Positions 1-5,055 are shown, counted from the first letter of the stretch. The stretch: DNA of 6,650 nt from Hyphomicrobiales bacterium (GCA_017304275.1 JAFKKW010000442.1:1-6650); one strand, 5' to 3'. The notes: generated from the letters alone by a model not told the origin. A program made the numbers and translations.

Positions 1-588
1 GAGGAGGCACACGTCGATCCGGCTGCAGCAGCGGGGTTTCTGCTGCGAACGATACGCCGCCTCAACGCCAAGGTGACATTCGGTCATGACGGGGCGGAGG
101 ATGATGCAGACTATGTGATCGATTGCCGGGGCATGGGAGCCAACCAGGATGTCACGGCCCTGCGCGGCGTCAGAGGCGAGCGGATTGTCATTCAGAATCC
201 GGCCATCACGCTCAAACGCCCGGTCCGTCTCCTGCATCCTCAGGCGCCGCTCTACGTCGTTCCGTGGGGCATGGGAACCAACATGATCGGAGCAACGGTG
301 ATCGAAAGCGAGGAGCGCTCGCCTGTGACGCTGCGCTCGGCGCTTGATCTGCTGGCGACGGCTTACGCGCTCCATCCCGCGTTCGGCGATGCCCGGATTG
401 TGGGCATCAACGCCGGAGTGCGTCCTGCGTTTCCCGACAACGTGCCGCGAGTCATCGTGCGCGAACGGCGGATCATCGTGAATGGACTCTACCGCCACGG
501 CTTCCTGCTCGCTCCGGCATTGGCCGAGCTGGTCGCGGACTATCTGGAGGGAGGCGCGGCCCTGAGCCCGCTCATTTCCGAGGAATGA
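1..588 (+). CDS. FAD-dependent amine oxidoreductase, DAO/ThiO-like family (C-terminal part, 5' end outside window)
   Basis: The reading frame is open from base 1 to a TGA at 586-588, giving 195 residues that are the C-terminal part of a larger protein. A GTG at 73 is internal, because the frame upstream of it is protein-like (EEAHVDP...). Family marks are D-C-R-G-M-G-A at residues 41-47, the end of the FAD-binding fold; VRPAFPDNVP at about 140-149, the DAO-family Arg-Pro...Asp-Asn segment near the substrate carboxylate; and NGLYRHGFLLAP at about 161-172, the C-terminal FAD-contacting motif seen in glycine oxidase ThiO and D-amino-acid oxidase relatives. Such enzymes oxidise a primary or secondary amine to an imine and pass electrons from FAD to O2 or another acceptor. 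It converges on the SerC-like gene, leaving 44 bases between them. No thiS or thiG follows, as would be usual beside thiO, so thiamine synthesis is not supported. The true substrate is unknown; it could act on the PqqA-derived product of the neighbouring operon. Confidence 0.8.
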   Translation, partial: EEAHVDPAAAAGFLLRTIRRLNAKVTFGHDGAEDDADYVIDCRGMGANQDVTALRGVRGERIVIQNPAITLKRPVRLLHPQAPLYVVPWGMGTNMIGATVIESEERSPVTLRSALDLLATAYALHPAFGDARIVGINAGVRPAFPDNVPRVIVRERRIIVNGLYRHGFLLAPALAELVADYLEGGAALSPLISEE

Positions 589-632
589 GGTCCCCTGGTA
601 AGGAATCGATCCTCGGGTAGGTGCGGCATCCT

Positions 633-1703
633 CTAACCTCTTCGGCGTTTGAAGTCGGACATGAAGCTTGCGAGCGCGTCCACGGCCGTGTCCGGAACCG
701 CGTTGTAGAGCGATGCGCGGATGCCGCCGACGTCGGGATGGCCGCGCAGGTGGTAAAGCCCCTGCGCCTGCGCCTCCTGGAGAAACATGAGGTCGAGCGC
801 GGGGTCGGGAAGATGGAAGCACACGCTGATCGATGAGCGGCAGGGCGACGACGCCGGACAGCGGTAGAAGCCGTCGTCGTCGATCTCCGCATAGAGCTTG
901 GCGCTCTTGACCTCGTTCCTTGCCTGGGCCGCTGCCAGCCCGCCTTGCGCCCGCAGCCAGGCCAGCATCCGGCTCGCGACGATCACCGCGAACGTCGGCG
1001 GCGTGTTGACCCGGGATCTGGCCGCGGCTTGACGGCCGTAGTCGAAGGGAGCCGGCGTCCCGCATTGGGCGTGGCCGAGCAGGTCCTGGTGCACGATCAA
1101 GAGCGTGAGACCTGCAGCGCCGAGATTTTTCTGCGCGCTTGCATAGATGAGACCGAACCGTGAGACGGGAATCGGCCGCGTCAGGAAATCGGCCGTCATA
1201 TCTGCCACCAGCGGCACATCGCCCGCCTCGGGGAACGTGTGGAACTGCAGGCCGTCCGCGGTCTCGTTGGTCGTGTAGTGGCAATAGGCGGCATCGGGCG
1301 AGCGATCCCACGTTTCAGCATCCGATAGCGTGGAACCATGACGCCCGGCGATCACGCGAACGTCGCCATACGGCCGCGCCGCAGCGATTGCGCGTCTCGA
1401 CCAATGCCCGCTCTCGACGTAGTCGCAATGCGATGCGCTTCCGAAGAGGTTCATCGGAAGAAAGGTGAACTGCGCCGATGCACCGCCCTGCAGGAACAGG
1501 ACGCGATAGCAGTCGGGCAGATCGAGAAGCACCCGGAGGTCGTGCTCGGCAAGCGCTGCAATGTCGGCGAACGCCTGGTCCGTGAACGGCAGCTCCAGGG
1601 CGGAGAGCCCTGAGCCCTGCCATTCCGCGACATCCGCGCGGAGCGTACCGAGCACGTCTTCGGGGATCTTGGAGCAGGCCGATGCGAAACTGAAAATCGG
1701 CAC
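633..1703 (-). CDS. SerC-fold PLP-dependent aminotransferase with altered substrate pocket (phosphoserine aminotransferase-like)
   Basis: This is a full-length class V aminotransferase of 356 residues, the usual size for SerC. It aligns end to end with phosphoserine aminotransferase from FSFAS near the N-terminus to FMSDFKRRRG at the end. The PLP machinery is intact: GGASAQF at 73-79, Trp101, NET at 146-148, Asp168, the Schiff-base lysine Lys192 in SAQKNLG, NTPPTF at 233-238, and the carboxylate-binding Arg329 in IRASLYN. The residues that recognise substrate phosphate in SerC are changed: the SHR motif (E. coli His41-Arg42) reads P-F-T here, E. coli Arg77 is Ser76, and the GHR motif reads G-H-P. 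The N-terminal GPA motif is also lost. Phosphoserine is therefore unlikely to be the substrate. GTG at 1703 is chosen because GAGGGG lies 5 bases upstream; GTG at 1709 has that sequence abutting it. It is the last gene of the pqqA-like operon, 15 bases after the membrane protein. A role in transaminating the peptide product or its precursor is inference. Confidence 0.88.
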   Translation of the reverse strand: MPIFSFASACSKIPEDVLGTLRADVAEWQGSGLSALELPFTDQAFADIAALAEHDLRVLLDLPDCYRVLFLQGGASAQFTFLPMNLFGSASHCDYVESGHWSRRAIAAARPYGDVRVIAGRHGSTLSDAETWDRSPDAAYCHYTTNETADGLQFHTFPEAGDVPLVADMTADFLTRPIPVSRFGLIYASAQKNLGAAGLTLLIVHQDLLGHAQCGTPAPFDYGRQAAARSRVNTPPTFAVIVASRMLAWLRAQGGLAAAQARNEVKSAKLYAEIDDDGFYRCPASSPCRSSISVCFHLPDPALDLMFLQEAQAQGLYHLRGHPDVGGIRASLYNAVPDTAVDALASFMSDFKRRRG

Positions 1704-1718
1704 GCTCACCCCTCATCG

Positions 1719-2222
1719 TCAGAGCAAGGAAAAGCCATGCGCGCCGCCGACCATGAGCATCAGCGTGGCCACCGAGAGCACGGTGTTGGTGCGCGAGGAG
1801 AGGAACGTGATGCGGGCACATCTCAGCCGCTCATCGGTCGAGGCGGGCCGAAACCCCAGAACCTTCTTCTGGTGCGGCCACAATATCAGCCACAGATTGA
1901 GCACCATCAGCGTTCCGGTCCAGACGCCGAGACCGATGGTGGCTGACGGGCCGGAAAGCGTGAGAGCATCGACGAAATCGCCCCGTCGCCAGAGCATGTA
2001 GAGACCCGTCGCGAGCACGATCAGCGACGCATGGCGGAAAATACCGTGCTCACGCTTGGACGCCCGGATGAATACGTCGCGCGCCGTCTGTGGCGGGTCG
2101 GACGGCAGGACGCGCCGGAACCGAGGCATCTGCACCACATTCACCCAGTTATGTCCGACCCAGATGATGACACCCGCCACGTGCAGCAGCCGTGCAGAGA
2201 GATCGAGGATGGCGAAATCCAT
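1719..2222 (-). CDS. Four-helix membrane protein resembling the PuuD (urate oxidase) membrane domain
   Basis: The 167-residue protein has four likely transmembrane helices at about 10-30, 61-78, 96-115 and 146-164. Motifs resemble the N-terminal membrane domain of the cytochrome-c-type urate hydroxylase PuuD: LLHVAGVIIWVGHNWVN at 12-28, KREHGIFRHA at 56-65, WPHQKKVLG at 115-123 and RTNTVLS at 144-150. His14, His24, His59, His64, His117 and His162 lie in or near helix ends, so haem or metal binding is possible. PuuD proteins are about twice as long with a C-terminal cytochrome c domain; here there is no CxxCH motif. ATG at 2222 is chosen because it starts just before the first helix, 13 bases after the pqqE stop. 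GTG at 2267 would add 15 residues and overlap pqqE, and has no well-spaced Shine-Dalgarno. Position between pqqE and the aminotransferase implies a shared pathway, perhaps electron transfer or product handling at the inner membrane. Family assignment is fairly secure; function is not known. Confidence 0.75.
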   Translation of the reverse strand: MDFAILDLSARLLHVAGVIIWVGHNWVNVVQMPRFRRVLPSDPPQTARDVFIRASKREHGIFRHASLIVLATGLYMLWRRGDFVDALTLSGPSATIGLGVWTGTLMVLNLWLILWPHQKKVLGFRPASTDERLRCARITFLSSRTNTVLSVATLMLMVGGAHGFSLL

Positions 2223-2235
2223 GGGTGTGTCTCGA

Positions 2236-3372
2236 TCAGCGAGTGCCCATGCGCCTTGGGTAGCCACCCTCGCGCATGATCAACGGCATCTGATCCCGGT
2301 GCGTCTCGGCCCCGCTGATCAGCGCATCGATGAGGGGGCGATGGGGCGACTTGGCGCACACCGGGTCCGTGTTGGCGGCATCGCCGGTCATCAGGTAGGC
2401 TTGGCAGCGGCAGCCGCCGAAATCCTTCTCTTTCTCGCTGCAGCTCCGGCACGGCTCCTTCATCCAGGAGTCGCCACGGAACTTGCTGAAGGCCGGCGAT
2501 TGCGTCCAGATCCAGTCGAGCCCGTGCTCACGCACGTTGGGGAACTCGAGTCCCTCGATGAGGCGGGCTTCCTGGCAGGGAAGCGCGGTGCCGTCCGGCG
2601 CGATCGTCAGATGGATCGAGCCCCAGCCGTTCATGCACGCTTTGGGACGGCTGTCGTGGTAGTCGGGCACCACGTAGTAGATCGTGAGCCGCTTCCCGAG
2701 GCGCTCGCGCGCCGCTTTGACCTCCGCCTCCGAGCGGGCGAGCTGCTCGCGCGTGGGCAGGAGCTCGGACCGGTTCAGCAGCGCCCAGTTGTAGTATTGC
2801 AGGTTGGCGAACTCGACATACTCGACGCCGAGATCCGCCGCGAGCTCGATGAACGCGGCGGTCTGATCGATATTGTAACGGCTGACCGGCACGTTCAGGA
2901 CCATGGGAAAGCCCTCGGCCTTGATTGAGCGCGCGATCGCGATCTTGTGCGCGAACACGTCGAGTCCGACGAGCTTTTCATTGAGTTCCTGGTCGCAGGC
3001 CTGAATGCTGAGCTGGATCTGCTTCAGCCCCGCCTTCTTCAGCGCCCGAAGCCGCTTCTCGTTGAGGCCCACGCCGGACGTGATCAGGTTCGTATAGTAG
3101 CCGAGGCGGTCCGCCTCCTCGACCAGCTCCTCGAGATCCCGTCGCAACATCGGCTCGCCGCCGGTGAACCCGAGCTGCAGCGATCCGAGCCGACGCCCCT
3201 CGCGCAGCACGGCCTTCCACTCTTTCGTGGTGAGTTCGTTGCGATAGCGGTCGAAGTCGACCGGATTGCTGCACCAGGGGCATTTGAGAGGGCATTTGTA
3301 GGTCAGCTCGATCACGAGCCAAAGCGTCATGCCGAGGCCGTCAAGACTTAATCCGGATCCAGCCTTTGGCAT
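2236..3372 (-). CDS. pqqE: PqqE: radical SAM/SPASM peptide Glu-Tyr cross-linking enzyme
   Basis: This cytoplasmic enzyme of 378 residues is clearly PqqE-family. PqqE uses SAM and a [4Fe-4S] cluster to form a carbon-carbon bond between the Glu side chain and the Tyr ring of PqqA, with PqqD as carrier. The radical SAM motif is Cys27-x3-Cys31-x2-Cys34 within ELTYKCPLKCPWCSNP, followed by GGEP at 71-74 and YTNLITSG at 93-100. The SPASM domain supplies Cys246, Cys266, Cys308, Cys311, Asp317, Cys321, Cys323 and Cys339, including the Asp in CSEKEKDFGGCRC that ligates an auxiliary cluster in known PqqE. All expected ligands are present, so activity is likely. Two small departures are Gln267 after Cys266, where PqqE usually has CH, and Cys126 in SIQACD, where Ser is usual. 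The ATG at 3372 has GGAGG 6 bases upstream and overlaps pqqD by 32 bases, implying coupled translation; an in-frame ATG at 3330 has no good ribosome site. A paralogue acting on a non-PQQ peptide cannot be excluded. Confidence 0.93.
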   Translation of the reverse strand: MPKAGSGLSLDGLGMTLWLVIELTYKCPLKCPWCSNPVDFDRYRNELTTKEWKAVLREGRRLGSLQLGFTGGEPMLRRDLEELVEEADRLGYYTNLITSGVGLNEKRLRALKKAGLKQIQLSIQACDQELNEKLVGLDVFAHKIAIARSIKAEGFPMVLNVPVSRYNIDQTAAFIELAADLGVEYVEFANLQYYNWALLNRSELLPTREQLARSEAEVKAARERLGKRLTIYYVVPDYHDSRPKACMNGWGSIHLTIAPDGTALPCQEARLIEGLEFPNVREHGLDWIWTQSPAFSKFRGDSWMKEPCRSCSEKEKDFGGCRCQAYLMTGDAANTDPVCAKSPHRPLIDALISGAETHRDQMPLIMREGGYPRRMGTR

Positions 3373-3628
3373 GGGCGACCTCCAAGAACGTGAGAACCTC
3401 TGCGCCGAGATTGCGCTTGTCGTAGCGGCGTGCGAGCTCCGCGGTGCCGTCTGCGATGGAGGCAGCGCCGGTGCAGGCCTCCAGGATCGCGGCTGCTGTA
3501 TGGTTCAGCTTCACGATCCCTTCGGGGTAGAGTAGCACATGGGCTTGCTGCGGCTCTTCCCATCGGAAGTGATAGTTCGGATTGAGCTCGACCACGTCCT
3601 CCGGTCTGAGCCGCCGTTCGACCTCCAT
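3341..3628 (-). CDS. pqqD: PqqD: RiPP recognition / peptide chaperone protein
   Basis: This free-standing PqqD of 95 residues is the usual length for the family. It carries the characteristic FRWEE at 21-25, LLYPEGIVKLN at 32-42, NHTAAAILE after it, and a C-terminal FLEVAHAKGWI helix. PqqD folds as a small winged-helix-like domain that binds the precursor peptide PqqA and delivers it to PqqE; it is the archetype of the RiPP recognition element. ATG at 3628 is preceded by an AGGAGG-type ribosome site about 6 bases upstream. The gene lies 40 bases after the pqqA-like peptide gene and overlaps the start of pqqE by 32 bases, so the peptide, carrier and cross-linking enzyme are adjacent and in order. 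In many bacteria pqqC precedes or is fused to pqqD; no pqqC is present here. Confidence 0.93.
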   Translation of the reverse strand: MEVERRLRPEDVVELNPNYHFRWEEPQQAHVLLYPEGIVKLNHTAAAILEACTGAASIADGTAELARRYDKRNLGAEVLTFLEVAHAKGWIRIKS

Positions 3629-3641
3629 GTGCTCCTCCTCA

Positions 3642-3672
3642 CTGAGGGCTCCTTGCGGAGCCTCCCCCTCAG
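3642..3672 (-). promoter_or_regulatory. Stem-loop between pqqA and pqqD (possible processing or attenuation element)
   Basis: On the minus strand GGCTCC-GCAA-GGAGCC forms a perfect 6-bp stem with a GCAA (GNRA) tetraloop. It is extended by CTGAG/CTCAG with a 5-base one-sided bulge (GGGGA). The outer stem overlaps the pqqA stop codon, and the structure ends just before the pqqD ribosome site. No U-tract follows, so it is unlikely to be a full terminator. It could stabilise the 3' end of a short pqqA message or reduce read-through, raising peptide over enzymes, as reported for some pqq operons. Confidence 0.55.
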
Positions 3673-3785
3673 CGAACGTAGACGTAGGCGGTCACTTCGA
3701 ATCCGAGGCGCACGTCGCAATATGCGGGCGCAACCCAGGTCAAGGTGACGTTTCCGTCGATGCAGGCGGTGTCGAGGGCATTCAT
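3669..3785 (-). CDS. pqqA: PqqA-type precursor peptide with N-terminal extension (38 aa)
   Basis: This is a very short gene, easily missed. The last 23 residues match canonical PqqA of the Klebsiella/Pseudomonas type in length and pattern: W-x-x-P-A-Y-x-D-x-R-L-G-F-E-V-T-x-Y and a final Arg (RLGFEVTAYVYVR at the C-terminus). The Glu30 and Tyr34 of E-V-T-A-Y are the residues PqqE would cross-link and from which the product would be built. A second Tyr, Tyr36, follows. Compared with the usual 23-residue peptide there are 15 extra N-terminal residues (MNALDTACIDGNVTL). There are two cysteines, Cys8 in the extension and Cys23 in the core, unlike the PqqA sequences I recall. The start is ATG at 3785, set by AAGGAGG 8 bases upstream; a TTG at codon 15, just before the canonical-length part, lacks a ribosome site. 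It is the first gene of the operon with pqqD and pqqE. Identity as a PqqA-family precursor is strong; whether the product is PQQ itself is open. Confidence 0.9.
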   Translation of the reverse strand: MNALDTACIDGNVTLTWVAPAYCDVRLGFEVTAYVYVR

Positions 3786-3793
3786 TCGGGGTT

Positions 3794-3800
3794 CCTCCTT
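3794..3800 (-). promoter_or_regulatory. Strong ribosome binding site of pqqA
   Basis: AAGGAGG, close to the perfect anti-16S match, lies 8 bases upstream of the ATG at 3785. It decides the start of this very short gene and predicts high translation, as expected for a substrate peptide used stoichiometrically. Confidence 0.8.
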
Positions 3801-3812
3801 AATTGTGACGAG

Positions 3813-3829
3813 AGGGCCGTTGCGGCCCT
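3813..3829 (-). promoter_or_regulatory. Perfect stem-loop in the pqqA leader
   Basis: AGGGCCG-N3-CGGCCCT is a perfect 7-bp GC-rich inverted repeat with a 3-base loop, 27 bases upstream of the pqqA start codon. If transcription starts near 3829 as predicted, the message would begin with this hairpin, which could protect its 5' end. No U-tract follows, so it is not a simple terminator. A protein-binding site is an alternative. Confidence 0.45.
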
Positions 3830-3835
3830 GCGCGC

Positions 3836-3841
3836 ACTATC
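3836..3841 (-). promoter_or_regulatory. Candidate -10 element of the pqqA promoter
   Basis: GATAGT on the minus strand matches TATAAT at four of six positions and would start transcription near 3829. The position 17 bases upstream reads AAAGGA, with no -35 resemblance, as expected of an activator-dependent promoter. Support comes mainly from its spacing to the FNR-type site; alone the hexamer is weak. Confidence 0.4.
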
Positions 3842-3861
3842 CCGCGCACTGCCTCTGCTCC

Positions 3862-3877
3862 TTTGACTTTTGTTAAA
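3862..3877 (-). promoter_or_regulatory. FNR/DNR-type operator upstream of pqqA
   Basis: Read on the plus strand the site is TTTGAC-TTTT-GTTAAA, a 16-base inverted repeat with one mismatch between half-sites. It matches the FNR/DNR consensus TTGAY-N4-RTCAA closely. Its centre (3869.5) is about 40.5 bases upstream of the start predicted from the -10-like element at 3836-3841, the class II activator position. The gene immediately upstream encodes a Crp/Fnr protein with the E-x-x-S-R recognition helix that reads TTGA, making it the obvious candidate ligand. The match is seen in the sequence; binding is inferred. Confidence 0.6.
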
Positions 3878-3879
3878 CG

Positions 3880-3896
3880 GCCACCGGCAGGGCGGC
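3880..3896 (-). terminator. Weak hairpin downstream of the Crp/Fnr gene
   Basis: GCCGCC-N5-GGTGGC on the minus strand forms a 6-bp stem with one G-U pair, followed two bases later by TTT. It lies 64 bases past the regulator stop and immediately upstream of the FNR-type site. It could be a poor intrinsic terminator separating the regulator from pqqA, but the U-tract is too short for confidence. Confidence 0.25.
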
Positions 3897-3960
3897 AGAG
3901 ATGGGTCGCTCTCACGGTCTTTTGATGGGTTGGGCTCCCGCACGGCCGGCGGCGATCGGT

Positions 3961-4698
3961 CTACGCATCGTCGTCGGGCGCAAACTCGACGAAGCTGAGA
4001 AGCCGGCTGATATCGGCGATGCTGATGGTTCCGCGCTCGGCGGTCACGCCGTGCGAGCGCAGTTGCGCCAGCGCGCGCGAAAAGCTCTCGGGCTTCATGC
4101 CGAGCCGGTTGGCCAGCAGGCCCTTCTCGAAAGGCAGCTCGATGACAGCCTCGCCTTTGCGAACCTTGGTCATGCGGACCAGGAAATCGGCGATCCGCTG
4201 CGGAGCCGAGCGCACCTTGATCTGCTCGATCTGCTCGACGAGGAACTTGAGCTGATAGGACGCTGAGGCGAGCATCGACATCGCCAGCGCCGGCCGCTCC
4301 TCGATGCGCGCGCGAAAGGCAGCACCGTCAACCCTGAGCAGACGCGACGGAGCCACGATCTCTCCGCTCGCCGGATAGCGTCCGCCGAGGAAGATGGCGG
4401 CCTCGGCAAAGGTCTCGCCGGCCGTGAAAACGTGAAGCACCACCTCGAGCCCGTCGGGGGTCGTTCGATAGATCTTCACCCATCCGTCGAGGACGATGAA
4501 GAAGGCATCGGCGGGCTCCCCTTGCAGGAAGAGCGTGACGCCCTTCTCGTAGTGCCGGGGTGCCGCGTGACCGACGAGCGCCTGCGCCGTTTGCGATGCC
4601 ATCGCACCGAAAAGCGGCGTGGACTTGATGATGTCCCAGTCAACTTCGTCCATGAGTCCAAGCGAACCTGGATGTGACCTCTGGATGTCCGCCTTCAT
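3961..4698 (-). CDS. Crp/Fnr-family transcription regulator (FNR/DNR-type DNA recognition)
   Basis: This 245-residue protein has an N-terminal cyclic-nucleotide-binding-like beta-roll at about 28-130 (LFLQGEPADAFFIVLDGWVKIYR, GETFAEAAIF), a long dimerisation helix at about 134-162 and a C-terminal winged helix. The recognition helix, residues 200-213, contains Glu204-Ser-Phe-Ser207-Arg208. This is the E-x-x-S-R pattern of FNR and DNR that reads TTGA half-sites, not the CRP pattern. There are no cysteines, so an oxygen-labile FNR cluster is excluded; a DNR-like haem/NO sensor or another ligand is possible. The start is uncertain: ATG at 4698 gives this length, while ATG at 4653 (MDEVDWDIIKSTPLF) removes 15 non-conserved residues and may be the true start. 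Neither has a strong ribosome site. It lies 175 bases upstream of pqqA on the same strand, and a matching operator sits in that gap, so control of the pqqA operon is likely. Confidence 0.92.
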   Translation of the reverse strand: MKADIQRSHPGSLGLMDEVDWDIIKSTPLFGAMASQTAQALVGHAAPRHYEKGVTLFLQGEPADAFFIVLDGWVKIYRTTPDGLEVVLHVFTAGETFAEAAIFLGGRYPASGEIVAPSRLLRVDGAAFRARIEERPALAMSMLASASYQLKFLVEQIEQIKVRSAPQRIADFLVRMTKVRKGEAVIELPFEKGLLANRLGMKPESFSRALAQLRSHGVTAERGTISIADISRLLSFVEFAPDDDA

Positions 4699-4768
4699 GC
4701 GCCGCTCGGCGCCGGACGGCCTTGACGTAGGACAACGAACGCTCGGGATTTCCGCCGCTGGCGTGCCG

Positions 4769-4786
4769 GATCAACTATATTTGATC
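4769..4786. promoter_or_regulatory. 18-base perfect palindrome overlapping a -10-like element upstream of the Crp/Fnr gene
   Basis: GATCAA-N6-TTGATC has perfect 6-base arms in the 102-base gap between the ACP stop and the regulator start. The half-sites are everted relative to an FNR box, with TTGAT pointing outwards, so it is not a normal FNR site. On the minus strand TATAGT (4779-4774), five of six matches to a -10 element, lies inside it. This may be the regulator's own promoter with an overlapping operator. No -35 match is visible 17 bases upstream. Confidence 0.35.
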
Positions 4787-4800
4787 ACAGCGTCGGGCGC

Positions 4801-5055
4801 TCAGACGCCGTGGCGCCGAAGTACGGTCTCGATGTCGCCGACACTTCTGATCTCCATCATTTCGTCGATGGAAAGACGAATGGAGAACGTCGTCTCCAGG
4901 GTGCGGATCAAGGCGATGTGTTGCAGCGAATCCCATCGTCCGACATCGTCCGGCGATGTCGCTCGTGTGAGCGGGCCGGTATAGTGGAATACCTCGGCGA
5001 AGATCGACGAGATCTCCGGGTAGGTTAGCGTCGACGCGGATGCAGGTCCGTGCAT
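4801..5055 (-). CDS. Acyl carrier protein (free-standing)
   Basis: This 84-residue carrier protein holds the 4'-phosphopantetheine attachment site W-D42-S43-L44-Q-H in helix 2, preceded by a variable N-terminal helix (EISSIFAEVF). It is followed by the usual acidic helix (IDEMMEIRSVGDIETVL). Ser43 is the predicted modified residue. Length and motif fit a discrete type II ACP. Its ATG follows the stop of the FkbH-like gene directly (TGA then ATG), so the two are translated together and very likely act as a pair: the HAD enzyme loads a three-carbon acyl group on the ACP arm. FkbH/FkbJ-like pairs are known in polyketide and surface-glycan pathways. The downstream user is not in this window, and the partner relation is inferred from coupling. 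Confidence 0.88.
   Translation of the reverse strand: MHGPASASTLTYPEISSIFAEVFHYTGPLTRATSPDDVGRWDSLQHIALIRTLETTFSIRLSIDEMMEIRSVGDIETVLRRHGV

Noticed and set aside
1..588. Thiamine-pathway thiO
   Set aside because: The C-terminal motifs resemble ThiO, but no thiS, thiG or thiE follows and most of the protein is outside the window, so no gene symbol is given.
589..632. Bidirectional terminator between the convergent oxidoreductase and aminotransferase genes
   Set aside because: I could find no stem longer than a few base pairs and no T-run in these 44 bases.
633..1703. Simple call as the housekeeping phosphoserine aminotransferase serC
   Set aside because: The phosphate-contacting SHR and GHR motifs and the Arg77 position are all changed, and the gene sits in a pqqA/D/E operon, so a housekeeping serine role is not supported.
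2056..2928. Long plus-strand open frame (290 codons) opposite pqqE
   Set aside because: It lies antisense to the unmistakable pqqE and the membrane gene, has low-complexity Arg/Ala/His-rich composition and shows no family motif. It is a GC-rich shadow frame.
3642..3672. Full Rho-independent terminator after pqqA
   Set aside because: The stem is good but no U-run follows, and pqqD starts only 14 bases later with its own ribosome site, so transcription must continue through it.
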